From UBA1181 sp045601045 (GTDB taxonomy: Bacteria > Bacteroidota > Bacteroidia > Bacteroidales > Paludibacteraceae), in the NCBI GenBank assembly GCA_045601045.1, contig JAZRZA010000081.1:1-29984 (forward strand): a DNA stretch of 29,984 nucleotides, given 5' to 3'. The notes beneath the pieces are model-generated. The model was not told the DNA's origin. It did not search any database and was given only the letters and a program-made list of their open reading frames with translations. Shown one piece after another: positions 1 to 9,416 of this stretch. The stretch's first letter is position 1, and the number at the start of each line of letters is the position of its first letter. The translations under genes were made by a program, and so were the position numbers.

Positions 1-1
1 C

Positions 2-2713
2 AAAAGCGCCGTGAAGGAGAAGACAACCATCCACAATGCCTTTGACCAACTGACGATTCGTTACCGTCGAGACATTCCGGAACTATTTAAATACAATGCC
101 TTCGTGGTGATCAGTGATGGCGTGAACAACAAATATGGTTCGCTCTTCACACCCTACGAATTCTTCTATTCTTGGAATAAGGCGACGGACACGGATGAAG
201 CCACGGAAGGAATCAATTCGCTCTACGCCATGGTGCACGGATTGTTCCGAAAGGATCATCTCTTGAGTGTGGTGGAAGAGTTCATCTTTATCCCAGACAC
301 CTCGAAGAACGAGACCAAGATAGTTTGCCGTTAACCACAATTCTTCGCCACCCATAAGCTATACCAAAACATTCTGCTTCACTCGAAGATCAACGGAGAG
401 GGCGATGGAAAGGGAGGAACCTATTTCGGAGCGACTGGTTGTGGCAAAAGCTACACCATGCTCTTCCTTACCAGAAAGTTGATGCGAAGCAGGGCATTCG
501 CAAGCCCTACCATTGTATTGATCACCGATCGAACCGGCTTGGATTCGCAGTTGGCGGAGCAGTTTGGCAAAGCCAAAACATTTATAGGAGATGATTGTAT
601 TGTAGAGGTGGAGAGCAGAGAGCAACTTCGCAAGCAGTTAGGCAAGCGAAGTAGTGGCGGTGTCTTTCTGACCACCATTCAGAAGTTCTCGGAAGATATG
701 CGTCTGTTGTCCGATAGAGCCAACATAGTCTGCATCTCCGATGAGGCGCACCGCACGCAAACCAATATGCAGCAGATGCGTATGACGGAAAGCGGCGTGG
801 TGCGTAGTTATGGCTTTGCGAAATACCTACACGACTCATTCCCCAATGCCACCTACGTCGGTTTCACGGGAACTCCCGTTGATGCCACCTTGGAGGTATT
901 CGGTGGGGTGGTGGATGCCTATACCATGACAGAATCGGTGGCAGACGGTATCACCAATCGAATCGTTTATGAAGGCAGGGCGGCCAAAGTGTTGCTTGAT
1001 AATGCGAAACTGAAGGAGATTGAGGAGTATTACAATCAATGTGCCAACGATGGCGCAAATGAATATCAGATAGAGGAGAGTAAGCGGGCCGTCACCAAGA
1101 TGGAGCGCATATTGGGTAATCCAGACCGCTTGAAGGCTGTCGCTGAGGATTTCATCGCCCATTACGAAAAGCGGGTGGAAGAGGGATCCTCTGTGGAGGG
1201 AAAGGCGATGATTGTCTGCTCAAATCGTCAGATAGCCTATAGTCTGTTTAAAACGATCATTGCGTTGCGTCCCGAGTGGAATATCGCACCTTCTCTACAT
1301 TGCACGTCCCTTGCCGCGGAAACGATCCCTTTGTACGGTGATAAATCTCCGTTACCCATTGAGAGGGTGAAAATGGTGATGACCCGCAGCAAGGATGACG
1401 AAAAAGAACTCTATGATCTCCTTGGAACAGATGAGGATAGAAAAAAATTGGACGCTCAGTTCAAAGATCCGAAATCCAATTTCAAGATTGCTATCGTGGT
1501 GGATATGTGGATAACAGGATTTGATGTGCCATGTCTCGACACCATGTACATAGATAAACCACTGCAACAACACACGCTTATTCAGACCATTTCTCGTGTC
1601 AATCGTGTCTATCCAGGTAAGGACAAAGGATTGGTGGTGGATTACATTGGTATTAAAACCCATTTGAACGAGGCGCTGAAGAGGTATGCCAATAATTCTA
1701 CGGACCAAGATGCCATAGAGAGTATGACGGAGTCCATCGTCATGGTGAAGGATGAACTGGATATTCTTCGCAGAATGTTTGCTAAGTTCGATTACAGTTT
1801 GTTCACGAAGGGGACTCCGTTGGAACAGCTGGAGACGCTAAACAAAGGTGCGGAGTTCATTCTACAAACCAAGGAGTCCGAAAATCAATTTATGGGACAT
1901 ACCCGCAAATTGAAATCCGCCTTTAATCTATGTTGCAGCAGTGAGGAATTGGATCAACAAGAGCGTGATGACATCCATTTCTTTGGTGGCGTGCGTTCCA
2001 TCATCCATAAACTGACCAAAGGTGAGGCTCCTGACGCTTCTCAGATGAATAAGAGGGTGGGAAAAATGATAGAGGAAGCCATTCTGTCGGAGGGTGTGGA
2101 GGAGATCATCCAGATTGGCCATGACAAGGATCGTTTGGATGTGTTGAGCGAAGAGTATATGGAACGTCTTGCCAAATTGAAGTTACCAAACACCAAGGTT
2201 AAGTTGATGGAGCGTCTCTTGAAAATGGTGATCACTGATTTCAAGAAGGTGAATAAGATGAAGGGCGTTGATTTCTCCGAGCGGCTGAATTCTCTTGTGA
2301 TGCGTTATAATGACAGAAGTGATAGCGCTGTTTTTGCTGATGAGGTGATTACTGAGGTGGCCAATCAGATGGCTGATTTGCTGAAGGAAATCAATAAAGA
2401 AAAGCGTTCGTTCAAGGAGTTGGGTATTACATACGAGGAAAAAGCATTCTATGATATCTTGAAGGCGATTGCGAAACAGTTTGGTTTCGAATATCCGGAG
2501 GATAAACTGATATTGTTGTCCGAAGCCATTAAAAATATTGTGGACGATAAATCAAAGTATACAGATTGGGCACATAGAGACGATATTAAGGCCGAACTGA
2601 AAATGGATTTAATTGTAGTTTTGGCGGAACATGGTTATCCGCCTGTGACGAATGACGAGGTGTATAAGGAGGTCTTGGAACAGGCTGAAAATTTCAAAAA
2701 ATACAATTCCTAA
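2..2713 (+). pseudogene. hsdR: Type I restriction enzyme R subunit, interrupted by in-frame stop, 5' end outside window
   Basis: This is the motor and nuclease subunit of a type I restriction-modification system. The reading frame is open from base 2, reads to a TAA at 332-334, and continues in the same frame to 2713. HsdR motifs are clear across the join: Walker A GATGCGKS at 428-451, DEAH at 740-751, GFTGTP near 860, and TGFDVP and QTISRVNR near 1515-1610 from the second helicase domain. The N-terminal nuclease domain would lie left of the window. The context KIVCR-stop-PQFFAT suggests the TAA replaces a Tyr codon (a one-base change from TAC or TAT). The next ATG (458) lies just after the Walker A codons, so a protein restarted there would lack the ATP-binding loop. 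The family call is certain; that the gene is inactive is inferred and depends on the base call at 334. HsdM and HsdS are not in the window. Confidence 0.85.
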
Positions 2714-2723
2714 AGAGTGTGTT

Positions 2724-2760
2724 TAAAAACAAGTAGAGACGCACCTCCGTACGTCCCTAC
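2724..2760 (-). terminator. Terminator after trpA, formed by a REP-like palindrome
   Basis: Bases 2733-2744 and 2749-2760 pair over 12 positions (two G-U on the minus strand) around a 4-base loop. On the minus strand the hairpin is followed by TTGTTTTT, so it fits a rho-independent terminator for the trp operon, 25 bases after the trpA stop. The same ends (GTAGAGACG / CGTCYCTAC) recur between serC and serA, so the element may be an interspersed palindrome that also serves as terminator. Convergent hsdR ends at 2713, so it may block read-through both ways, though the plus side lacks a T tract. Confidence 0.65.
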
Positions 2761-2785
2761 CCAAACATTTTATGATAATCTGCTT

Positions 2786-3562
2786 TTACTTCGCCAAAGC
2801 CTCGAACAATCGATCCAATGCCTTCTCTGCATCACCCTTCTCCTCGCTGAGCAATTGAACGAACTTGGAACCGATGATGGCACCATTGGCGTTCGCTTGC
2901 GCGCTCTCCAATGTCTGCTTGTTGCTGATACCGAAACCAATCATGGTAGGGTTCTTCAACTTGAGCGAGTGGACATGGTTGAAATAGGCCTGCTTTGCCT
3001 CGTCGAATGATTTCTGCGCACCCGTAGTGGCTGCGGAAGATACCATATAGATGAATCCGTCCGTGTTGTCGTCGATGAAGCGGATACGCTCGTCGCTGGT
3101 CTCCGGTGTGATCAACATGATGACGCGGATGTCATACTTGTCTGCGATGGGTTTGAACTCCTCCATGTAATCCTTGAAAGGAAGGTCGGGAAGAATGACG
3201 CCGTCCACGCCCACTTCGTTACAGCTTTTGCAGAAATTCTCGAAGCCATATTGGATGATTGGATTCAAGTAACCCATCATCACCAAAGGAATGTTCACCT
3301 CCTTACGGATATCCTTCAATTGGCTGAAGAGCTTGCGGAGGCTCATGCCGTTTCGAAGAGCTGTGGTGGCCGCCTCCTGGATGATAGGGCCGTCCGCCAT
3401 TGGATCGCTGAACGGAATACCGATCTCGATCATATTGATGCCTTTGCGTTCAAGCGTCTTGATCACTTCCGCCGTATTCTCCAATTTAGGAGCGCCTGCG
3501 CAGAAATACAAACTCAACAACTTGGTTGGGTTTGACTTGAAAAGTTGATTGATTCTATTCAT
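2786..3562 (-). CDS. trpA: Tryptophan synthase alpha chain
   Basis: TrpA cleaves indole-3-glycerol phosphate to indole and glyceraldehyde 3-phosphate and passes indole through a tunnel to TrpB. The 258-residue protein has the usual family length. The catalytic acids sit in conserved contexts: Glu46 in NMIEIGIPFSDP and Asp57 in MADGPI. The SSAATTGA loop lies around two thirds of the way along. The ATG at 3562 overlaps the end of trpF by 8 bases, so translation is probably coupled. It is the last gene of the operon and is followed by a hairpin terminator at 2733-2760. No defects are seen. Confidence 0.97.
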   Translation of the reverse strand: MNRINQLFKSNPTKLLSLYFCAGAPKLENTAEVIKTLERKGINMIEIGIPFSDPMADGPIIQEAATTALRNGMSLRKLFSQLKDIRKEVNIPLVMMGYLNPIIQYGFENFCKSCNEVGVDGVILPDLPFKDYMEEFKPIADKYDIRVIMLITPETSDERIRFIDDNTDGFIYMVSSAATTGAQKSFDEAKQAYFNHVHSLKLKNPTMIGFGISNKQTLESAQANANGAIIGSKFVQLLSEEKGDAEKALDRLFEALAK

Positions 3563-4187
3563 TGTGTCTTACTGTTTTAATATACTTTTCTAAAAGGCTC
3601 GCATCTTTCAGTGCGGGCGAGATTTCAAACTTGGAGTTGAGGTCGATGCCGGCCATTCTTTCGTGGTGGAATTGGAGCATCTCTTCGAGATTGTCTATGC
3701 TCAACCCTCCACTTAGAAGGAAGGGCGTGCCTCCCTTGTATGCTTGTAGGATATTCCAATCGAAGGCATTGCCAGAGCCTCCTTTGCTAGGTGTTTTGGT
3801 GTCGAACACATAGTAGTCGCATACGCCTTCGTAAGCCTCGATAGGTTGAATGTCCTCCTCTGTCAGAATGCCAAAGGCTTTGTTGATAAGGATAGGGGAC
3901 GTGGCCATCTCCCTTAGTTCCTTGCAGAATTGGGGACTTTCGTTGCCGTGTAGTTGCACACCGTCGAAGCGGAACTCCTCCACTTTGTCCAAAATCTCCG
4001 TTAGGGTGTAATCGACAAATACGCCGATGCGTTTTACCCGTGTAGGCATATAGGCGGGTAGGGCGGGAACGTGCCGTTTGGATTTCTCGTAGAAGATGAA
4101 ACCCATCCAGTCGATGCCCAATTGCTCCACTTCGCGGATGTTTTCAGGCTCTCGCATACCGCATACTTTGACGATTCTTTGACTCAT
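3555..4187 (-). CDS. trpF: Phosphoribosylanthranilate isomerase
   Basis: TrpF converts phosphoribosylanthranilate to CdRP, the third step of tryptophan synthesis. The protein begins MSQRIVKVCGMREPENI, where the KVCG Cys is the expected catalytic residue, and the LSGGLSIDN phosphate-binding segment lies near the C-terminus. An upstream ATG at 4541 is open in this frame, but that extension runs through trpC and has no family similarity. I therefore place the start at ATG 4187, giving 210 residues, the usual TrpF length. It starts 11 bases after the trpC stop and overlaps trpA by 8 bases. Confidence 0.96.
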   Translation of the reverse strand: MSQRIVKVCGMREPENIREVEQLGIDWMGFIFYEKSKRHVPALPAYMPTRVKRIGVFVDYTLTEILDKVEEFRFDGVQLHGNESPQFCKELREMATSPILINKAFGILTEEDIQPIEAYEGVCDYYVFDTKTPSKGGSGNAFDWNILQAYKGGTPFLLSGGLSIDNLEEMLQFHHERMAGIDLNSKFEISPALKDASLLEKYIKTVRHNE

Positions 4188-4198
4188 ATTTCGAATAA

Positions 4199-4999
4199 TT
4201 AGGCCTCCACTTGTTGTATGAAATTCTTCAATGCCTCTCCAGGGTCTTGCTCCTTCATGAAGTTCTCTCCAATGAGGAATCCTCGGAATCCAGCGCTCCT
4301 TAACTCTTTGACAGTTTCCGGTTTGCTGATGCCGCTCTCGCTCACCAAGGTGAACTCCTTCGGAAGGCGTGCGGCGATGTCGAATGATTGTTGTACGTCG
4401 GTATGGAAGGTCCCCAGATGGCGGTTGTTGACGCCCAACATATCCACCTCGGGTGTGACATATTCCAACTCCTTTTCGTCGTGGATCTCCAACAATACCT
4501 CCAATCCAAGTTCGTGCGCCTTCCCTAAGAGGGTATTGCACTCGCTCTTGGTAAGGTCGGCGGCGATGAGTAGCACGGCATCCGCACCGATCATTTTCGC
4601 TTCAAGCAATTGGTACTCGTCGATGATGAAATCCTTGCGTAGGATAGGTGTGTTGATCTTTCTTCGCACCTCCTTGATGAAATCCTGTTGGCCACCGAAG
4701 TAGTTGTAGTCGGTGAGGATGGAGATGGCGGATGCGCCGTTAGCCGCGTATTTGGGAACCACATCGGTCACTTTCGCGTCTTCGTGGATCCATCCCTTGG
4801 ATGGGGATTTGCGCTTGAATTCGCTGATGATGCCTGACTTGCTGTTGCGCAAGGAGTCACGCATGGAGCGTTGTTTGAGACCCTCCGCCTCAATCTTCTT
4901 CTCCACCAAGCGACGTAGGTCGTCCATCGATAGCGCCTTTTGGGCTGCGGCTACCTCGATGCGTTTGTTGGCGACAATCTCTTCTAATATATCCTTCAT
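4199..4999 (-). CDS. trpC: Indole-3-glycerol phosphate synthase
   Basis: TrpC closes the indole ring of CdRP to give indole-3-glycerol phosphate. The 266-residue TIM barrel shows the family signatures in order: IISEFKRKSPSKG with the catalytic Lys, RKDFIIDEYQ, VNNRHLGTF and VSESGI. It is a stand-alone enzyme, not fused to trpF as in enteric bacteria. It lies 11 bases after trpD and 11 bases before trpF, inside the tightly packed operon. Confidence 0.97.
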   Translation of the reverse strand: MKDILEEIVANKRIEVAAAQKALSMDDLRRLVEKKIEAEGLKQRSMRDSLRNSKSGIISEFKRKSPSKGWIHEDAKVTDVVPKYAANGASAISILTDYNYFGGQQDFIKEVRRKINTPILRKDFIIDEYQLLEAKMIGADAVLLIAADLTKSECNTLLGKAHELGLEVLLEIHDEKELEYVTPEVDMLGVNNRHLGTFHTDVQQSFDIAARLPKEFTLVSESGISKPETVKELRSAGFRGFLIGENFMKEQDPGEALKNFIQQVEA

Positions 5000-5010
5000 A
5001 TAGTAGGGAT

Positions 5011-6015
5011 TTAGCTATTCAATTCAATGTATTTCTTCAAAGCGTTCAAGGCCTTGCCGCTCTCCAAGGATTCGCGGGCGATGGACAAGCACTCTTGGAA
5101 GCTCTTCTCCTGCTCGATGACGTGGATGGCGAATGCGGAGTTGATCAAGACGACATTCTTTTGAGCGAGGGTGGAGCGGTTCTCCAACACGGCGTCGAAG
5201 ATAGCCTTCGCCTCTTCCAATGTAGCTCCTCCGTAAAGCTCCTCCGATTGAAGAAGCTCCATGCCGAATTCGATGGGTTGATAGATGTGCTCCTCGTCGT
5301 TGTAAACCACCTTGAAATTGCCCGTAAGGGAGATCTCGTCGTAGCCATCCACGCTGGTCACGATACCATAGCGGATACCAAGGCGTTGGTAAACTTGGCG
5401 GTATAAACGTTGTTGGTCGAGGTTGGCGGTGCCTAACAACTGATAGTCGGGGTTGCATGGGTTCACCAAAGGACCTAATAGGTTGAAGCAAGAGGGGGTT
5501 CCCAATTGGCCCAACGCCTTGCGGGCTGGAGCTACCCATTTCATACCCTTTGCGAAGAGGGGCGCGTGTTGGTGTATGAAACCACACTCCTCAAGCGAAC
5601 GGCGCAGTTGGTCGTTGTCGTTGGTGAATTTCACGCCGTGAGCCTCCAATACGTTGCTGGCGCCGGAGACACTGGATGCGGCGTAGTTACCATGCTTGGC
5701 CACCTTGTAGCCTGCACCCGCCAAAAGGAAACAGGAGCAGGTGGAGATGTTGAAGGTATTCTTTCCGTCGCCGCCGGTACCGACGATGTCGATGACTTTG
5801 TATGGTTTGAAATCAGTGTGGACACCAGTCTCCATCAATCCCTCGCGGAAACCAAGGATTTCGTCCACGGTCACGCCACGCATTTGGATACCCATCAAGA
5901 TGGCCGCGATTTGCTCGTTGGTGTATTTTTGCTCTGTGATCTCAATCAAGATCTCCTTCGCTTGCTCTTTGGAGAAGGTCTCTTGGTTGGTTAATCTCTT
6001 CAATATATTGTCCAT
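5011..6015 (-). CDS. trpD: Anthranilate phosphoribosyltransferase
   Basis: TrpD transfers phosphoribose from PRPP to anthranilate. The 334-residue protein carries the PRPP-binding segment DIVGTGGDGKNTFNIST at about residue 80, then KHGNYAASSVSGASNVLEA and the GPLVNPCNP segment. It is separate from the glutaminase trpG, unlike the fused enzyme of E. coli. Only a 34-base repeat-rich spacer separates it from trpG. Confidence 0.97.
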   Translation of the reverse strand: MDNILKRLTNQETFSKEQAKEILIEITEQKYTNEQIAAILMGIQMRGVTVDEILGFREGLMETGVHTDFKPYKVIDIVGTGGDGKNTFNISTCSCFLLAGAGYKVAKHGNYAASSVSGASNVLEAHGVKFTNDNDQLRRSLEECGFIHQHAPLFAKGMKWVAPARKALGQLGTPSCFNLLGPLVNPCNPDYQLLGTANLDQQRLYRQVYQRLGIRYGIVTSVDGYDEISLTGNFKVVYNDEEHIYQPIEFGMELLQSEELYGGATLEEAKAIFDAVLENRSTLAQKNVVLINSAFAIHVIEQEKSFQECLSIARESLESGKALNALKKYIELNS

Positions 6016-6049
6016 TCTTAACTCTTAATTCTTAATTCATAATTCATAA
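6016..6049. repeat. Short tandem AT-rich repeat between trpG and trpD
   Basis: The spacer consists almost entirely of imperfect 7-8 base copies of TTAATTC / ATAATTC. Simple repeats of this kind are common between genes in Bacteroidetes from memory. No promoter or terminator is visible in it. It may vary in copy number between strains. Confidence 0.6.
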
Positions 6050-6613
6050 TTACCTCTCCACCCAATTCTTGATCATGGTCTTTCCGTCAGGCGTCAATAC
6101 GGATTCCGGGTGGAATTGGATGCCGCGGATGTCCAAGTCTTTGTGGCGCAAAGCCATCACTTGACCTTCGTCGCTGGTGGCGGTGATCTCCAAACAGGCT
6201 GGTATGCTATCCGCATCCACCACCCATGAGTGGTAGCGTCCTACGAGAATATCTTTGGATAGTCCCTCGAAAATGTAGTCGTCGGAGACGATGTGGGCAG
6301 GCGTTTGCACCCCGTGGAACACGTCGCTCAAATTGACCAAAGTTCCGCCGAAGGATTCTCCGATGGCTTGCTCGCCGAGGCAAATGCCAAGAATAGGCTT
6401 CTTGTCCGCATACTCTTTAATGACCTGCATCAAAAGGCCCGCTTCCGTTGGAATGCCAGGGCCGGGGCTGAGCATAATCTTGTCGAACGACGCCAAATCC
6501 TTCAAATCGAATTGGTCGTTACGGTACACGGTCACGTCCACCTTCAACTCCCTCAACAAGTGGTAGAGGTTGTAGGTGAAGCTATCATAATTATCTATCA
6601 AAACAACTTTCAT
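6050..6613 (-). CDS. trpG: Anthranilate synthase glutamine amidotransferase component
   Basis: This subunit releases ammonia from glutamine and feeds it to TrpE to make anthranilate from chorismate. It is a 187-residue class I amidotransferase. The oxyanion segment SPGPGIP is near residue 50, the nucleophile Cys78 is in ILGICLGEQAIGESFGG, and the catalytic His-Glu pair is in IQFHPES. The common GHQ after the nucleophile motif reads GEQ here, a mild variation. It lies between trpE and trpD, so tryptophan synthesis is its likely main role; a shared role in folate synthesis (pabA) is possible. Confidence 0.95.
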   Translation of the reverse strand: MKVVLIDNYDSFTYNLYHLLRELKVDVTVYRNDQFDLKDLASFDKIMLSPGPGIPTEAGLLMQVIKEYADKKPILGICLGEQAIGESFGGTLVNLSDVFHGVQTPAHIVSDDYIFEGLSKDILVGRYHSWVVDADSIPACLEITATSDEGQVMALRHKDLDIRGIQFHPESVLTPDGKTMIKNWVER

Positions 6614-6637
6614 AATCTAATCTTTTGTGAATGTTGA

Positions 6638-6662
6638 TAGGTCGAATTCAATTCGTCCCTAC
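6638..6662. repeat. Degenerate palindrome in the trpE-trpG spacer
   Basis: TAGG plus CGAATT at 6638-6648 pairs with AATTCG at 6650-6655 and CCTA nearby, with a small mismatch and bulge. The right end, CGTCCCTAC, is identical to the end of the palindrome after trpA. It is probably a decayed member of the same extragenic family. No T tract follows, so it is not a good terminator inside the operon. Confidence 0.4.
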
Positions 6663-6675
6663 AAATCGACTTCGT

Positions 6676-8100
6676 TTACATGTTTTCCGCTTGAAGAATT
6701 GCCTTGCGAAGTGCTCCTAATTTGTTGTTCACCTCTTGCAACTCATACTCCTCGTCACTCTTGGCCACGATACCGCCGCCCGCTTGGAACCAGAGTTCGT
6801 TGTTGCGGGACACGAAGGTACGGATGGTGATGGCTTGGTTAAGGGAACCGTCGAACCCGATGAATCCGATGCATCCTCCGTAAGCGCCACGGTTGTGTGG
6901 CTCATATTCGCTGATGAGCTGCATCGCGCGTACCTTAGGTGCGCCACTAAGTGTGCCGGCAGGGAAGGTGTCGATGAAGGTCTTGATCGGATCGGCCCCC
7001 TCCACGAGGTCTCCGCTCACACGGCTCACCAAGTGGATCACATGGCTATAATATTGCAACTCCTTGTAGAAGTCCACCTTCACGTTTTCGCAGTTGCGGC
7101 TCAAATCGTTTCGGGCGAGGTCCACGAGCATCACATGCTCCGCATTCTCTTTCGGATCGTTGCGTAGGTATTGCGCGTTCTTAGCGTCTTGCTCGGCATT
7201 ACCCGTTCTTTTGGTCGTTCCTGCGATAGGATCGATGTAGGCTCTGAACTTAGGACTCTCCTTGGTGCCGATGTTCTCCACACGGCAGTGTGTCTCTGGA
7301 GAACTACCGAAGATACGGAATCCGCCAAAATCGAAGTAGAAGAGGTAGGGAGATGGGTTGATGCTCCGCAGTGTGCGGTATAACTTGAAATCGTCTCCCT
7401 CGTAGTGTTGCACGAAGCGGCGGCTGAGCACGATTTGGAATACGTCGCCACGTTTGCAGTGGGCGATGCCTTTGCGGATGTTCGCCTTATGCTCTTCGTC
7501 GGTAAGCGGGCTGCTTACCTCTCCGACAGGGTGGAAGTCGTATAGCCTCACGCGTGGAGAGTTGATCTCTTTCTCGATATCCGCGATATGGCTCTCCTCT
7601 CCATCAGCAAGCAATTCATGGATGGTAAGGGTGTTTTTGAAGTGGTCGAACACGATCACGTATTTGTAGAGGATGTAGAGCATGTCCGGTGCGTCGTTGC
7701 GCTCCATCGTCTCATCCTTCACATCGATGTTCTCGAAATATTTCACCGCGTTGAACGAGGTGTAGCCGAAGAGTCCGCAATGTTCCGCCCCCTCTCCCTT
7801 CACCTCGAAGGAGTCGAGGAAAAGTCGGATGATGCCCTCGGATTTGTTCGTTCGGGTAATGGTTTGCTCCTCCTTGCAGCCATCGGGGAATACGCACTTT
7901 CCGATGCCATGCTCGATAGAGACTTGCGCCAAAGGCTGGATGCCGATGAAGGAGCGCCCGTTCTCTCCTCCGTGGTAGTCGGAACTCTCCATGAGGACGC
8001 TTTGTGTGTAGAGGTCGCGCAGGTGAAGGTAGGCGCTCACTGGGGTGCAGAGATCGCCTAACATCTTGCGGTTCACTATGTTGTATTTATATTTTGCCAT
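6676..8100 (-). CDS. trpE: Anthranilate synthase component I
   Basis: TrpE makes anthranilate from chorismate with ammonia from TrpG, the committed step of the pathway. The 474-residue protein shows the chorismate-binding signatures PIAGTTKRTG, the DLARNDLSR segment and GTLSGAPKVRAM near residue 390. The N-terminal segment SVLMESSD, residues 34-41, matches the LLES motif that binds tryptophan for feedback inhibition, so the enzyme is probably feedback-regulated. It follows trpB by 16 bases and precedes trpG. Confidence 0.97.
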   Translation of the reverse strand: MAKYKYNIVNRKMLGDLCTPVSAYLHLRDLYTQSVLMESSDYHGGENGRSFIGIQPLAQVSIEHGIGKCVFPDGCKEEQTITRTNKSEGIIRLFLDSFEVKGEGAEHCGLFGYTSFNAVKYFENIDVKDETMERNDAPDMLYILYKYVIVFDHFKNTLTIHELLADGEESHIADIEKEINSPRVRLYDFHPVGEVSSPLTDEEHKANIRKGIAHCKRGDVFQIVLSRRFVQHYEGDDFKLYRTLRSINPSPYLFYFDFGGFRIFGSSPETHCRVENIGTKESPKFRAYIDPIAGTTKRTGNAEQDAKNAQYLRNDPKENAEHVMLVDLARNDLSRNCENVKVDFYKELQYYSHVIHLVSRVSGDLVEGADPIKTFIDTFPAGTLSGAPKVRAMQLISEYEPHNRGAYGGCIGFIGFDGSLNQAITIRTFVSRNNELWFQAGGGIVAKSDEEYELQEVNNKLGALRKAILQAENM

Positions 8101-8116
8101 AATCTTATTTTGCTAT

Positions 8117-9316
8117 TTAATCATTGATTCCTGGATCATCCTTGTGGGAAAGGAAGGTCTCCAAATCCTTGTCACCACGTCCGCTGACGGTTAGCACCAC
8201 CACATCGGTAGGTTTGAACTTGATCTTTGGAAGGGCGCCTAACGCGTGGGCCGATTCCATGGCAGGAATGATTCCCTCCAGACGGGTCAACTCGAAAGCG
8301 GCGCGCAAAGCCTCGTCGTCCGTAATGGCCAAAACCTCCGCACGGTGTTGTTTCGCGATGTTGGCGTGGATAGGGCCGATGCCTGGGTAGTCCAAACCTG
8401 CGGAGATGCTATATGGCTCCACGATTTGTCCATCCTCCGTTTGCATCGTGAGGGTACGGCTTCCGTGAAGGATACCGAGGGTTCCCTTTTGGATGGTAGC
8501 GGCAGTGTAGCCGGAGTCAACGCCCTTTCCGCCAGCCTCCGCCAATACGATCTTCACGTCGGCGTCGTCGATGTAGTGGTAGATGGTTCCAGCCGCGTTG
8601 CTTCCTCCACCTACGCAGGCGATGAGGTAGTCTGGATTCTCTCGACCCTCTTGCTCCTTCAATTGCCACTTGATCTCTTCGCTGATGACGCTTTGTAGGC
8701 GGGCCACCATGTCGGGATAAGGGTGAGGACCAACCGTGGATCCGATGATGTAGAAGGTGTCTGATGGATGGCAGCACCAGTCGCGGATCGCTTCATTGGT
8801 GGCATCCTTCAAGGTCTTGTTGCCGCTCTCGACAGGGAATACCTCCGCACCTAACATCTTCATACGCTCCACATTCATGTGTTGGCGCGCCACATCGGTC
8901 GCACCCATGTAGACGCGGCAAGGAAGATTCATCAAAGCGCAGACGGTAGCGGTGGCTACACCGTGTTGTCCGGCTCCTGTCTCGGCGATGATACGGGTTT
9001 TGCCCATCTTCTTCGCCAATAGAACTTGTCCTAAAGCATTATTGATTTTGTGAGCTCCCGTATGGTTGAGGTCCTCGCGTTTCAAATAGATTTTGCAACC
9101 ATATCGCTCGCTGAGGCGCTTTGCCAAGTAGAGGGAAGATGGTCTGCCCGCATAGTCGCGTAGTAAGGCGCGGAACTCTTTTTGGAACTCATCGCTTTTG
9201 ATGATAGGTAGGTAAGCGTTTTTAAGGTCTTCCACCGTCTTGTAGAGAATTTCAGGGATGTATGCGCCGCCGAACTCTCCGTAATAACCATTTTGGTCAA
9301 CTTGAAATGATTTCAT
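8117..9316 (-). CDS. trpB: Tryptophan synthase beta chain
   Basis: TrpB joins indole and serine into tryptophan using pyridoxal phosphate. The 399-residue protein has the PLP lysine at position 90 in HTGAHKINNA, the catalytic Glu in AETGAGQHG at about 112, and the phosphate-binding GGGSNAAG. Length and lack of an N-terminal extension indicate the TrpB1 type. Unlike in E. coli it is the first structural gene, about 100 bases downstream of the leader peptide, while trpA is last. The leader and terminator upstream should control it together with the rest of the operon. Confidence 0.97.
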   Translation of the reverse strand: MKSFQVDQNGYYGEFGGAYIPEILYKTVEDLKNAYLPIIKSDEFQKEFRALLRDYAGRPSSLYLAKRLSERYGCKIYLKREDLNHTGAHKINNALGQVLLAKKMGKTRIIAETGAGQHGVATATVCALMNLPCRVYMGATDVARQHMNVERMKMLGAEVFPVESGNKTLKDATNEAIRDWCCHPSDTFYIIGSTVGPHPYPDMVARLQSVISEEIKWQLKEQEGRENPDYLIACVGGGSNAAGTIYHYIDDADVKIVLAEAGGKGVDSGYTAATIQKGTLGILHGSRTLTMQTEDGQIVEPYSISAGLDYPGIGPIHANIAKQHRAEVLAITDDEALRAAFELTRLEGIIPAMESAHALGALPKIKFKPTDVVVLTVSGRGDKDLETFLSHKDDPGIND

Positions 9317-9349
9317 CTTATATTGTATTTATTTTATTATTTCTTGCGT

Positions 9350-9390
9350 AAAAAAAGGAGGCTTCATCGTGAACGACGAGCCTCCTTTTT
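9350..9390 (-). terminator. trp operon attenuator terminator
   Basis: Bases 9352-9363 and 9379-9390 form a perfect 12-bp stem (AAAAAGGAGGCT with AGCCTCCTTTTT on the minus strand), followed by a run of U. It lies between the Trp-rich leader peptide and trpB, so transcription would stop here when tryptophan is plentiful. A competing antiterminator is less clear: UCCUUGUU at the end of the leader ORF could pair with AAAAAGGA of the stem's first arm with one mismatch. A ribosome reaching the leader stop codon would cover that segment. Confidence 0.85.
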
Positions 9391-9416
9391 GTATTTGAAT
9401 TGATTATGCATAGGAA

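Noticed and set aside
3555..4541. Long form of trpF with 118 extra N-terminal residues
   Set aside because: The extension lies entirely over trpC in another frame, is Arg/Gly-rich and unlike any TrpF; the ATG at 4187 gives the family length.
5024..5587. 187-residue ORF inside trpD, and similar long antisense or shifted ORFs over the trp genes and the tubulin-like operon
   Set aside because: These are frame shadows caused by codon bias; they have no start context and no recognisable domains.
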